A stretch of 55,671 bases of DNA, taken from assembly GCA_022827225.1 (NCBI GenBank), contig JAJDTJ010000069.1, positions 1 through 55,671 on the forward strand, in the 5' to 3' direction. The notes under the pieces are model-generated. The model saw nothing but the letters and a program-made list of their open reading frames with translations. It was not told the origin of the DNA and made no database searches. Source of the stretch: Candidatus Poribacteria bacterium (GTDB lineage: Bacteria > Poribacteria > WGA-4E > WGA-3G). Shown piece by piece: positions 45,258 through 52,997 of the stretch (position 1 is its first letter; every line of letters starts with the position of its first letter). Made by a program: the position numbers and the translations under genes.

Positions 45258-46055
45258 TGCTTCTAACTCCTTATGGTCTTGAATGTGTTGTCTAATAATA
45301 TCTACTAACGCATCGCGCTCCTCAAGGGAACGCCGGTGGAATATCAACTGCACAAAATACCGGAGTGCCTCCGCAACTTGCGGGGCGAAATCTTCATCTA
45401 TTGACGCTAAATGCGACACGGCATCTGCCAATGCTTCGCTTATCTCTGTCTCGTCTGAATGCTCCTTTTGAAGCACACGCAACAACCAGCCTAACGGATG
45501 TCCGGATTGCGTCAGCGCCTCTGCTTCGGTCTCCTTGACTCCTAAAAACAGCGTGTCGAAACTTGGGACGAAACGCTCCAAGACTTCAGGAACATCCATG
45601 ATGGCTGTTAGGGACACCGGCACGCTCCACGGACGATCACCTGTATAAAACAGGATCGGCAGGATCGGCTGTAAACGTCTTTCATTTTCGGGAATCTTCT
45701 CCGTTTCCCACTCCCGCCGTTGCAATTCCCAGATTTGTACCATGTAAGACAATAAGCGAAACCCCATCGTTTTATCCACTGTGGATTGGTGTTCAATGAG
45801 GATATAGATGAGCAGCGCCTCGGTATCTGTGGCATCTTGAAACGGGACACTCAGTAGCACATCTGACTCGCGTTCTTGCAGTGCTTTAGAGATAAAACTC
45901 CTTTTTTGGTATGTGATCCGGCTGAAGTCGAGAAACGCCTCGATGTCCGGTGCGATAATTCGGACTAACCCCCGGACATATTCCGAGTCTTGAAGCAGAC
46001 GTCTGAGACTACGGTCGGGGAAGTGTTCTATCTGCGTATCTTGTGTTTCGGGCAT
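45033..46055 (-). CDS. Rpn-family recombination-promoting nuclease (PD-(D/E)xK)
   Basis: The 340-residue protein has the Rpn/transposase_31-type nuclease domain in residues 10-250. Active-site residues appear as ESDVLLSVPF (Asp) and LLIYILIEHQSTVDK (ExQ), followed by the typical RLLSYMVQIWE. The tail, QAMTAQSLEEID and VLKLLQLQFQHVPEVLSREI, is a DUF4351-like helical domain. Rpn proteins are DNA nucleases linked to horizontal transfer and phage defence. The start ATG is followed by DTQIEHFPDRSLRRLLQDSE; the region upstream is occupied by a MITE-like element at 88 bp. The stop codon leads directly into the duplicated tail gene. Confidence 0.88.
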   Translation of the reverse strand: MPETQDTQIEHFPDRSLRRLLQDSEYVRGLVRIIAPDIEAFLDFSRITYQKRSFISKALQERESDVLLSVPFQDATDTEALLIYILIEHQSTVDKTMGFRLLSYMVQIWELQRREWETEKIPENERRLQPILPILFYTGDRPWSVPVSLTAIMDVPEVLERFVPSFDTLFLGVKETEAEALTQSGHPLGWLLRVLQKEHSDETEISEALADAVSHLASIDEDFAPQVAEALRYFVQLIFHRRSLEERDALVDIIRQHIQDHKELEAMAQTTAEFLREQGKAEGKQDAVLKLLQLQFQHVPEVLSREIRNIQNLTHLDTLLEQAMTAQSLEEIDTQSALEN

Positions 46056-46142
46056 AGATGTCTATAGCTTCCAATTGTTGAAAAAACGTTTTGTAAAGTA
46101 TAGCATAAAAATACTGAAAAATCAACGCGATATGTATCGCAC

Positions 46143-46421
46143 GGGTGTGTAAAGTTTTTGGCGCGCGATTTTGTAGCATATCATCTTTTGTAGCGTCCGC
46201 TGTTAGCTTGCGCCCTAACGAACCCAACAACCTAAGAGTCTCTCTTCGATAAGAACTGCTCTTTTGTAGCGTATGCTGTTAGCTTGCGCCCTAACGAGCT
46301 CGATCGCCAAGTATTTCCCAATCGGTGAAAATCCGAGATTTGCGGCGGACTTGAAGAAATCCGCAGAAATACCATAAGCGACTTGTATTCAGACGACAAT
46401 TGACAAAATATTTACACACCC
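46143..46421 (-). mobile_element. MITE-like element A, copy 2 (279 bp)
   Basis: Perfect 11-bp terminal inverted repeats GGGTGTGTAAA / TTTACACACCC are flanked by the 9-bp direct repeat GTATCGCAC (46134-46142 and 46422-46430). The interior contains a 37-bp segment twice (46185-46221 and 46261-46297). Copy 1 at 531-698 is this element in the opposite direction, lacking the segment between the internal repeats. No transposase is encoded. Confidence 0.82.
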
Positions 46422-46433
46422 GTATCGCACGCC

Positions 46434-46609
46434 AGGGGCGTTCAATTTTAAGAAATTATTGGGTTTCGCGTCCTTTTCCCAGGGTCCGGTGCGAAATGCT
46501 GCGAAAATTTCCGTGAATTGCTTTAATTGTATTTGTGTTTTAAGTTTTATATATTAAGTATTTTGCCTGTGAAAAGGACAGCACAAAAAACGGACAATTG
46601 AATGCCCCT
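46434..46609. mobile_element. MITE-like element B (176 bp)
   Basis: The termini AGGGGCGTTCAATT and AATTGAATGCCCCT form a 14-bp inverted repeat with one mismatch. The element is flanked by the 12-bp direct repeat GTATCGCACGCC (46422-46433 and 46610-46621). Its left flank is at the same time the right flank of element A, so two unrelated elements sit in tandem at one target. No coding sequence is seen, and no second copy lies in this window. Confidence 0.72.
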
Positions 46610-46646
46610 GTATCGCACGCCACATCAAAAAATGACAAGATAGGAT

Positions 46647-47981
46647 CTAAACCTCGTTTCGGACATCTATTTTGCCGGTCACTGCTTCGGAGATGAGGGA
46701 TTGACGGTATTCTTTGAGGAGTTCAATTTTTCGCTGCTCTGCGGCTATCAGTTCGTCAATCTGTCCGGTTTTGCGATCAAGGAAGTTGGTAATTTTATCC
46801 TGTTCGTGAACTGGTGGAAACACTAACGGAATTTGACCAAATTGATTGAAATACAATCTTAATCTAACTTCCATAATACCTCTTGACCGCTTTTTGAATT
46901 CTAAAAAATAAAGTCCACATCGAAACAAATACTCATAGAAACGTTCATTTAGAGGACGACTTTTTCTTAAAATGTCATAGGCAGGACTTGTTACGCCTTC
47001 ATAATTAGATAGCCCAATCGCACCCATCCACGCGAGAAGTTTATTGACGATGAAATCACCTTTTTTGACTAACCAATATCCATCTGTTGTCGTAGCCCTG
47101 TTGCCTCTTTCTTCTAGCTCTTTTCTGGGTCTGACCCCAATACTTGTATAAATTGATAAGAGCTCATAGTTATTATTTTTTGGTGCTGGTTCTGTAACTA
47201 ACCGAAATAGGTACTTTGTGTTTATAACTTTCCAATGCGCTGGTATCTCTCCAATCCACTCCACCCCCGACGGTTTCATCTCCACATTTGGGTCAAGTCC
47301 TTTTGTCACAACCTGATTTATCAGTGCGATGCGTTGTTCCTGCAGCAGTTCTATTTGTCGTTCTTTGATGCGGATGAGTTCGTCAATCTGTTCTGTTTTA
47401 CGGTCAAGGAAGTCAACGATTTGCTGCTGTTCAGGATCAGTAGGTATGGGTAAGAGTAGATTTTCAATTGATGGTTTTCCCAAACCGTATCTGGTAATTC
47501 CATTTGACTCCAACTCAAAATATTTTCTTGTCCTATCGGATTGAATAAATCTAAAAATAAACTCCCCACGACAAGAAAGTGGTTTAATCATTGTTAAATG
47601 ATAGCCGCAGACAACATTGTCCAAATCGTCTTTGACATAAGTTGGAACACCAATATCATCTGGAGTCTCAGAATCTTTGGTAATTACAACATCGCCTTTC
47701 CTCAAAACAAATTTGGCAAATTCACTTTCCTTACAACTCCCCTTTTTCAAAACGGTATCAACTGTAATATAATCGTTGTAATAAACATCTGTATAATTGC
47801 ATAATCTGACCTGGATCTCATTTGGATAGATGTGTTTATCAACATTACTTGGTAGTATCTTCGCGACGTGTTTAAGTCTTTTGACTTTCCAGTGTGCTGG
47901 TATCTTCCCAATCCACTCCACACCCGATGGTTTCATTTTCACACATGTAGTCAGCCTCTTCGTCACTTCCTCATATTTCAT
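46647..47981 (-). CDS. hsdS: Type I restriction-modification specificity subunit (HsdS)
   Basis: From ATG 47981 (RBS AGGA at 5 bases; a second ATG four codons upstream is possible) the protein has 444 residues. It has two target-recognition domains, each opened by the same sequence MKPSGVEWIGxIPAHWKV (about residues 16 and 236) and each closed by a helical conserved region (FLDRKTEQIDELIRIKERQI and FLDRKTGQIDELIAAEQRKI). The DNA of this gene is more AT-rich than hsdM and hsdR, as expected for an exchanged specificity gene. hsdM lies 5 kb upstream, separated by insertions. Confidence 0.92.
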   Translation of the reverse strand: MKYEEVTKRLTTCVKMKPSGVEWIGKIPAHWKVKRLKHVAKILPSNVDKHIYPNEIQVRLCNYTDVYYNDYITVDTVLKKGSCKESEFAKFVLRKGDVVITKDSETPDDIGVPTYVKDDLDNVVCGYHLTMIKPLSCRGEFIFRFIQSDRTRKYFELESNGITRYGLGKPSIENLLLPIPTDPEQQQIVDFLDRKTEQIDELIRIKERQIELLQEQRIALINQVVTKGLDPNVEMKPSGVEWIGEIPAHWKVINTKYLFRLVTEPAPKNNNYELLSIYTSIGVRPRKELEERGNRATTTDGYWLVKKGDFIVNKLLAWMGAIGLSNYEGVTSPAYDILRKSRPLNERFYEYLFRCGLYFLEFKKRSRGIMEVRLRLYFNQFGQIPLVFPPVHEQDKITNFLDRKTGQIDELIAAEQRKIELLKEYRQSLISEAVTGKIDVRNEV

Positions 47982-48076
47982 GATCTTCCTCATTCTAACT
48001 TAATTTTTTCATATAACTCAAGCCCGAAACCAGTTATAGAGCAGATTTTCGGTTTATTCTATTCATTTTAAACATG

Positions 48077-49015
48077 TTATCCCCTAATCCACCTACTTTG
48101 TCTGGATTCAACAATATCACATTCAATCCTTTCTATCTGTCCAGATGGCCTACGTATTTGAGATCTTCCAATAAATTCTTTGACAACGTTAATGAAGTTG
48201 CTGTGGGCATATGGCGACACTACAATTTGCTGTATAAGCTTACTTACAGTATTAATTGGTAATGCAAAGGCATCTTTAATTGCTCCTGAATTCCTTAATG
48301 ATTCCTCTTCATTATGAGTGCGAGACTCACTTGGAGGCATTTTAGCATACATAAATGCATTTCCAAAACTTGATTTTAGTATGCGTATTTCTGCTTCATC
48401 TTTAAAGTCTGCTAATTTATAGAAAAAGCATAGCAGGTCGTATCCATTTTCCAAATAAACCCTATCCATTTCAAAATCCTTAGGATTATTATGTATATAT
48501 TTAACTGATTTAACAATAACCCAAGGTATGTTAATAACGTTAGCCTTTTCCTGTTCATACTTATTTATATTTTCGTCTGAAAAATACTCATTAGTCGTTA
48601 TGGGTATTTCTGCGGGGGGTCTACCTGCACTGTTTATACTGTCAATCAATAGCTTAGCATTTGTTTTTATTGCGACACCATCACCACCGTATGTATATCT
48701 ATCCCACATTGCAGCGTTTTCATCTTGGGCTTTATGCCATGAAGATACGTATGTTGTCTCATAATATCTTTGCAGCGCATATTGCACAATATGATCAGGA
48801 GTGTTATATACTTTAGATAAAATCTCTTTTAGTATGACACCTTCTGATTTATCTTTAAATTTAGAGATTTTGATTAAAGGTATATAATTATATACAACAA
48901 TCTCACACAAAGAAGAAAAACTCATATATCTCCAGAGTGTAATATTTTCATCAGGTTCTAAATCAGGTGGTATGTTTCCAAAATTTATTTGGTATTTTGA
49001 CATTGGTATATCCAT
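48077..49015 (-). CDS. DUF2971 family protein
   Basis: The 312-residue protein shows the DUF2971 pattern: LWRYMSFSSLCEIVVYN at the start, IPLIKISKFKDKSEG, then VSSWHKAQDENAAMWDRYTYGGDGVAIKT, and AEIRILK later. The family occurs widely in genomic islands and near defence genes; its biochemical function is unknown. It is markedly AT-rich compared with neighbours, suggesting recent transfer. No clear ribosome binding site precedes the ATG, and a second ATG lies at codon 5. It lies between hsdS and the first hsdM-tail remnant, on the same strand as the whole island. Confidence 0.82.
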   Translation of the reverse strand: MDIPMSKYQINFGNIPPDLEPDENITLWRYMSFSSLCEIVVYNYIPLIKISKFKDKSEGVILKEILSKVYNTPDHIVQYALQRYYETTYVSSWHKAQDENAAMWDRYTYGGDGVAIKTNAKLLIDSINSAGRPPAEIPITTNEYFSDENINKYEQEKANVINIPWVIVKSVKYIHNNPKDFEMDRVYLENGYDLLCFFYKLADFKDEAEIRILKSSFGNAFMYAKMPPSESRTHNEEESLRNSGAIKDAFALPINTVSKLIQQIVVSPYAHSNFINVVKEFIGRSQIRRPSGQIERIECDIVESRQSRWIRG

Positions 49016-49059
49016 TTTCTATGTGCAGCATAATCTGTTAGATTGAGTTTCCCATGAGT

Positions 49060-49088
49060 GCGCAAACTAAAAGTTTACGCTACAAAGC
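49060..49088. repeat. Palindromic intergenic repeat (REP-like), copy near hsdM remnant 1
   Basis: GCGCAAACTAAAAGTTTACG-CTACAAAGC contains complementary arms around CTAAAAG. A related sequence lies beyond the real hsdM end at 52962-52988 in the opposite direction, and a further relative at about 33963-33993. Confidence 0.6.
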
Positions 49089-49113
49089 ACTAGCGGTACT
49101 CAAGCATCTTATA

Positions 49114-49164
49114 TTATAGACCCAATATCTCGTTCAGCAAGCCTTCACTTTTCTGTTCTAGTGC
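49114..49164 (-). pseudogene. Remnant of the hsdM 3' end (17 codons)
   Basis: Read on the minus strand in one frame the segment gives ALEQKSEGLLNEILGL and a stop, matching the end of HsdM in this window (ALERKSEGLLHEVLDLL, stop). It overlaps the last codons of the PIN gene, which uses another frame through it. A REP-like palindrome lies just beyond, as it does after the real hsdM. Confidence 0.75.
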
Positions 49165-49660
49165 TGCCATGCAATCGTTGAATATCATCCTCGCAAATAA
49201 ACTCAACTGTCACACCGTTTCGGTGGAATGCGTCGTCAAAATTCAACCACTTGCTATCTACTGCCTGCAAAATAGGGGGTCTCTCTAAATGTGCACAAGC
49301 AACCGCGATAAATTTCCGATCAGCCGGATCGAAACCATCCAATGCCGGATCATTTGGGAACTCTTCAAACGCATTATCTGAACCATTGACAGGCGTAATC
49401 GAAACTAAGTCACACTGTTCAGGGTTTGTCCAATTCCGTAGGACCCATCCGAGAAACCTATCCCCAACATCAACACCACTGGAACGAAGATTTTGCATGT
49501 CCTCACCGAGAATTATCCACCTATTATCAAGCACGAGTTTCACCTCACCACGCATAATTTCCCCAAGTCTCTCTGCACAGGTTTGGACGCAATCGGGGGA
49601 AGCCTGTTCTGATTCTCCGTTAGCGACCACAGGAACATTTGTGTCTACAACAACCATCAT
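49145..49660 (-). CDS. PIN-like nuclease domain protein
   Basis: The 171-residue protein begins MMVVVDTNVPVVAN, the first acidic strand of PIN domains, and continues with ILQAVDSKWLNF and GFDPADRKFIAVACAHLE, where the spaced acidic residues (D in VDTN, D in DPADRKF, D in VDSKW) fit a PIN active site. Such enzymes are metal-dependent RNases or DNases. The ATG overlaps the stop of the upstream ATPase gene by 4 bp (ATGA), so the two are coupled. The last seven codons come from the hsdM remnant read in another frame, so the original C-terminus was probably altered. It is not a VapC of usual size (about 130) and no VapB-like gene is adjacent. Confidence 0.75.
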   Translation of the reverse strand: MMVVVDTNVPVVANGESEQASPDCVQTCAERLGEIMRGEVKLVLDNRWIILGEDMQNLRSSGVDVGDRFLGWVLRNWTNPEQCDLVSITPVNGSDNAFEEFPNDPALDGFDPADRKFIAVACAHLERPPILQAVDSKWLNFDDAFHRNGVTVEFICEDDIQRLHGSTRTEK

Positions 49661-51015
49661 TCTATCACTTTCCGCCTTTGCATTTCGGCTTTCGTCTTTT
49701 CCACCAATTCACCTGTACTATCACCAAAGAAGTCTTGCGGCCAATTGCTGATGTTGCCGTATCCATCCATGTTGAGGCGTTCAATTTCGGAGGTGCCGTC
49801 GTGGATCTGGCAGAAGTAGAGAGCTGTCTGATCTGCTGAAATATCTTCCTCAGCGATCCGGCGCATCAAGCGTAACAGCAGATGCTCGCTGTGGCTCTCA
49901 AGGATAATCTGGACGTTCCGATTTTTCACGACATCAATGAGCACATCCGCTAAATCGGATTGCACTTTCGGATGCAGATGAATTTCTGGTTGTTCAAGGA
50001 TAATCGTCGAATTTTCTGGAACATAGTAACAAAGCACAAGCACAGGCAAGAGCTGCGACACACCAAAACCGACATCGGTAATCAGCACTTCGGAACTGTT
50101 TGGACTCTTTTTCACGCGGAATTCATAATCCTTTCGGTTCTCCGCGATCGGTTCAAGGGAGAACGAATCAATCAACTCCATTTTTTGTAGCCATTCTAAA
50201 ATCCGATGCTCAATGGGTTTATGAGAACGTTTGACATTGACGAGTCGCGGTGAAGTCAATCCTTCCGCGCGCGCTGCAAGCAGGGCAGGGATGGCTTCTT
50301 CTCCACTGAGACCGACATCTTGGGGGCGTTCACCCGACCAGATATAACTGCGGCGTGGATATTCGCGAAGTGGACCGAGATAGGTTATATCGGAACATAG
50401 GTTTTCAAAAGCAAGTACGAAGTCTGAAAGGAAACCGAGGTTCTGATAGTATCCACTAACTTCGTCCGGAAAGCCGTAGCATTTCACTGGCGGTGGTAAA
50501 CTCCATGGGCGTCCGGGGTTTCGTGTTGCCTGAAAACCACCATGAATGAGTTCATACTGGTTTCTTCCGCTTTTCTTATTCTTGTCTGATCGTTTCATCC
50601 CAACAAATTCGTTTTTATCAGTTGTGTAACGGAAACACTCAGCGAGCGGACGGTCATTTTTTTCATGGATTTCTGTATGAAACGTAAGGTCGTTAATGGG
50701 CAAAAGGGAAGTCCTACTAAAAGGCAAAGGCTTGGATAATTTCCATGATACGTCTAACTGGAGCGTCAGATCCGTTTTATGTGTATAGAGTAAATCGTGA
50801 AATGTGCCAAAGTCAACAAGGGACCGGTCATCTCCAAAGTGTAACACACGATTGCGGTCTGGAGATTCCACAGTCTGCATGAGCATTAACAGTACCTGTA
50901 AGATACTGGTTTTGCCGGAGCTATTCGCGCCGAAAAGTCCTGTTAACGGAGCGAACTGTAGCGGACCGGTATCCTGCCACGATTTGAAATTTTGTGCCCT
51001 GAGTTCGGTAATCAT
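49657..51015 (-). CDS. AAA ATPase, DUF3696-like (OLD/RecF-type ABC ATPase)
   Basis: The 452-residue protein starts ITELRAQNFKSWQDTG, as RecF- and OLD-type ATPases do, followed by Walker A GANSSGKTSI (about 30-39). The ABC signature-like sequence is TDVGFGVSQLLPVLV, Walker B is IILEQPEIHLHPKVQSDLAD, and LESHSEHLLLRLMRRI follows. The end (LYFCQIHDGTSEIERLNMDG, NWPQDFFGDSTGELV) fits DUF3696. No TOPRIM nuclease domain is present, unlike classical OLD. It is coupled by a 4-bp overlap to the PIN gene, suggesting an ATPase-sensor plus nuclease-effector pair. This function is inferred from context. Confidence 0.85.
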   Translation of the reverse strand: MITELRAQNFKSWQDTGPLQFAPLTGLFGANSSGKTSILQVLLMLMQTVESPDRNRVLHFGDDRSLVDFGTFHDLLYTHKTDLTLQLDVSWKLSKPLPFSRTSLLPINDLTFHTEIHEKNDRPLAECFRYTTDKNEFVGMKRSDKNKKSGRNQYELIHGGFQATRNPGRPWSLPPPVKCYGFPDEVSGYYQNLGFLSDFVLAFENLCSDITYLGPLREYPRRSYIWSGERPQDVGLSGEEAIPALLAARAEGLTSPRLVNVKRSHKPIEHRILEWLQKMELIDSFSLEPIAENRKDYEFRVKKSPNSSEVLITDVGFGVSQLLPVLVLCYYVPENSTIILEQPEIHLHPKVQSDLADVLIDVVKNRNVQIILESHSEHLLLRLMRRIAEEDISADQTALYFCQIHDGTSEIERLNMDGYGNISNWPQDFFGDSTGELVEKTKAEMQRRKVIE

Positions 51016-51027
51016 AACCCTAAAACC

Positions 51028-51627
51028 TTATTCAGACGCTTCAGGAAATGTGACGCGCCCATATATTTCCTGCAAGGGTAATTCGCACTGAAGGGAAGTT
51101 AGCGGAAGGTGCTGCTCAAGTCCTTCAAAGAAAGTGTAACTCCAGTCATCACGCTTTCGCAGAAAACGTTCAACGTTCACGCTATCTTGTGAAACAAGGA
51201 TATATTCTTTCAAGGCATCGATCTGTCGGTAGCGCGAGAACTTTTCGCCTCTGTCATAGCCCTCGGTACTCGGAGAGAGTACCTCTATGATAACAATCGG
51301 GTTCAAGAGTGTGTCAAAAACATCGTCTTCAAAACGCGGTTTATCACAAACGACACCTATATCAGGGTAAAAGTAGGATTTCGCTGAAGGGATACCGACA
51401 CGCATTTCATTCGCAAAAACAACACAACTGCTTCCTATCAAAAGATTGTGGAGTTGAACAAAGATATTCCTTTTAATCAGATTATGTGTAAAACTTGCCC
51501 CGGACATAGCGATAATTTCACCTTGGATGTATTCGTTTCTGACCGTGTTCGCGTCAGGTTTTGCTTTACGTTTTAAAGTGATGTATTCTTCTGGACTGAG
51601 GTATGTTTGGACAGCACTTATCGCCAT
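51028..51627 (-). CDS. Uma2 family endonuclease (DUF820)
   Basis: The 199-residue protein has the standard Uma2 layout: YLSPEEYITLKRKA, EYIQGEIIAMSGASFTHNLI, then FYPDIGVVCD (active-site Asp) and PIVIIEVLSPSTEGYDRGEK (active-site ExL, in place of ExK), followed by FSRYRQIDALKEYILVSQD. These are PD-(D/E)xK-fold proteins, extremely abundant in cyanobacteria and some other phyla, with unclear role. It ends 12 bp before the ATPase gene start on the same strand and may be cotranscribed. Confidence 0.9.
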   Translation of the reverse strand: MAISAVQTYLSPEEYITLKRKAKPDANTVRNEYIQGEIIAMSGASFTHNLIKRNIFVQLHNLLIGSSCVVFANEMRVGIPSAKSYFYPDIGVVCDKPRFEDDVFDTLLNPIVIIEVLSPSTEGYDRGEKFSRYRQIDALKEYILVSQDSVNVERFLRKRDDWSYTFFEGLEQHLPLTSLQCELPLQEIYGRVTFPEASE

Positions 51628-51673
51628 GATTCCCTCCGTTTATCTCTGGAAATATTGAAACGAATAGATCCCA

Positions 51674-51901
51674 TTAAAGTAAGAACAATTTACCTTTAGG
51701 CATTTTGCCGGTATAGTGTATCGCTGCGCCTCCTATAAATCCGTCTAATGCATCATAGATGTCATCACGGACTCTGCTATGAACAGAAACTATACCGCCC
51801 AGGAGTTCAGTATTCTCACTGATTTCAGGTTCTATAATAAACAACCACTCATTTGGATATTTCCGTTCCATTTCTGCTATCGTTAAACGTTCAGCACACA
51901 T
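51674..51901 (-). CDS. Small protein of unknown function
   Basis: The 75-residue protein (LTIAEMERKYPNEWLFI, ENTELLGGIVSVHSRVRDDI, IHYTGKMPKGKLFLL) resembles small uncharacterised proteins often found next to retropepsin-like aspartic protease genes. No such gene is adjacent here. It lies 46 bp upstream of the Uma2 gene on the same strand. No signal peptide or membrane helix is seen. Confidence 0.6.
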   Translation of the reverse strand: MCAERLTIAEMERKYPNEWLFIIEPEISENTELLGGIVSVHSRVRDDIYDALDGFIGGAAIHYTGKMPKGKLFLL

Positions 51902-51960
51902 TTTATAGTTTCCACACCTCTGAAAAGGTTGATCAAGATTAAAATATTATACCACATTTT

Positions 51961-52035
51961 CTACTTCTTACCAAGTAGATGATGAATGTGCCGAGAGTTA
52001 TTATTTAGCAAACCTTCACTTTTCCGCTCCAGTTT
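51961..52035 (-). pseudogene. Second remnant of the hsdM 3' end
   Basis: On the minus strand the segment reads LERKSEGLLNNNSRHIHHLL and GKK before a stop. The core LERKSEGLL is the HsdM C-terminus. The following residues differ from HsdM and suggest a separately diverged copy. It lies between the CPBP gene and the small gene. Confidence 0.6.
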
Positions 52036-52058
52036 CTGACCTATCCTTTCAGCCCGCA

Positions 52059-52871
52059 TTATGTGATGAGATATGGACCTATAACCATCATACTCAGGTT
52101 GAAAATTCCGTGCGCAAAGATACAGCTCTCTAAGCCGTATTTTTTGAATAGAAATCCCAATGCGATTCCGAATGGGAAAATCTGAACAATTTTCACCCAT
52201 TCAGGCGCGAGAATATTAGCATGCGCCAGTGCCCAGAGTCCCGAAGTTAAAACAACAGCGACCCAATACTTGTTTCCATTGAGCCGAAATTGCTGTGCCA
52301 AATAGTTCTGAATACCGAGGCGGAAAAGTATTTCTTCACCGAACGCAAATGCGATAAGAACGAGCGCTGTCAGCACTGATGGCTCATCACTAATGCCTAA
52401 TTTGGCACCCTGACTCTCTGATAATTGCTTCATATCCTCCGATATCTCTGGAGAAGTCAATTTAAACAGAATAACAGAAAACAGGATAGCCCCAGCGACC
52501 ACTACGATTATGGCGGTAATGTAATTCCGCCACGCGATCATTTCAGAATTATCAGTTTTACCGGAAAGCCTTCTTAGCAGTGGCATCTCTACGATTCCGA
52601 GTTTCGTACAATAATAGATCCCGAGGCACGTGAATATTACGGTTCTCAGAAAAACAATCGCGTCTGTTATGAGCAACGTAGGAAGCGGCATCAGTTCAAA
52701 GAAATTCGGAATCAATACGACAACAGTAATGTCAAGCGCAATAGCAATGAAAGCAAACAAAATGCCATATTTCAGATAAATTTTTATCTCTTTTCTATGC
52801 CGAATGCTATTTATCAGAAATATTACGAGAAAAATAAGTATCAGAATAGCGTAAACAGCGGATAAAATCAT
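52059..52871 (-). CDS. CPBP family intramembrane metalloprotease
   Basis: The start at ATG 52871 has AGGAG at good spacing, giving 270 residues with about seven to eight membrane segments. The CPBP (Abi/CAAX) motifs are present: FGEEILFRLGIQNYL (the EExxxR catalytic pair), VLTSGLWALAHANIL (metal-binding His) and FAHGIFNLSMMV (second His). Bacterial members process or protect peptides, and some support phage resistance. It is inserted between hsdM and the small gene cluster. The unusually hydrophobic, AT-rich coding sequence differs from hsdM. A stem of function in this island is inferred only from position. Confidence 0.88.
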   Translation of the reverse strand: MILSAVYAILILIFLVIFLINSIRHRKEIKIYLKYGILFAFIAIALDITVVVLIPNFFELMPLPTLLITDAIVFLRTVIFTCLGIYYCTKLGIVEMPLLRRLSGKTDNSEMIAWRNYITAIIVVVAGAILFSVILFKLTSPEISEDMKQLSESQGAKLGISDEPSVLTALVLIAFAFGEEILFRLGIQNYLAQQFRLNGNKYWVAVVLTSGLWALAHANILAPEWVKIVQIFPFGIALGFLFKKYGLESCIFAHGIFNLSMMVIGPYLIT

Positions 52872-52961
52872 TTTAAATCTCCTAATAATGGGAGTTACCA
52901 CTTACAAGATTTTAGACTTAACAGACCTCATGCTTCACCGGAAAGTGTTGATTATCGAAGC

Positions 52962-52988
52962 GTTTTGTAGCGCAAACTTTTAGTTGGC
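52962..52988. repeat. Palindromic intergenic repeat (REP-like) beyond hsdM
   Basis: GTTTTGTAGCGCAAACTTTT-AGTTGGC matches the reverse complement of the repeat at 49060-49088 with few differences. It lies 10 bp beyond the hsdM stop, corresponding to the position of the other copy beyond hsdM remnant 1. Confidence 0.6.
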
Positions 52989-52997
52989 AGTGAACCC

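Noticed and set aside
46009..46230. 73-codon minus-strand frame across element A and the Rpn start
   Set aside because: Most of it is MITE-like element sequence and the rest is the Rpn leader; the same element reads differently at the other locus.
51961..52200. 79-codon minus-strand frame overlapping the CPBP gene end
   Set aside because: It overlaps the CPBP coding sequence in another frame and has no ribosome binding site; only its last part, similar to the HsdM tail, is kept as a remnant.
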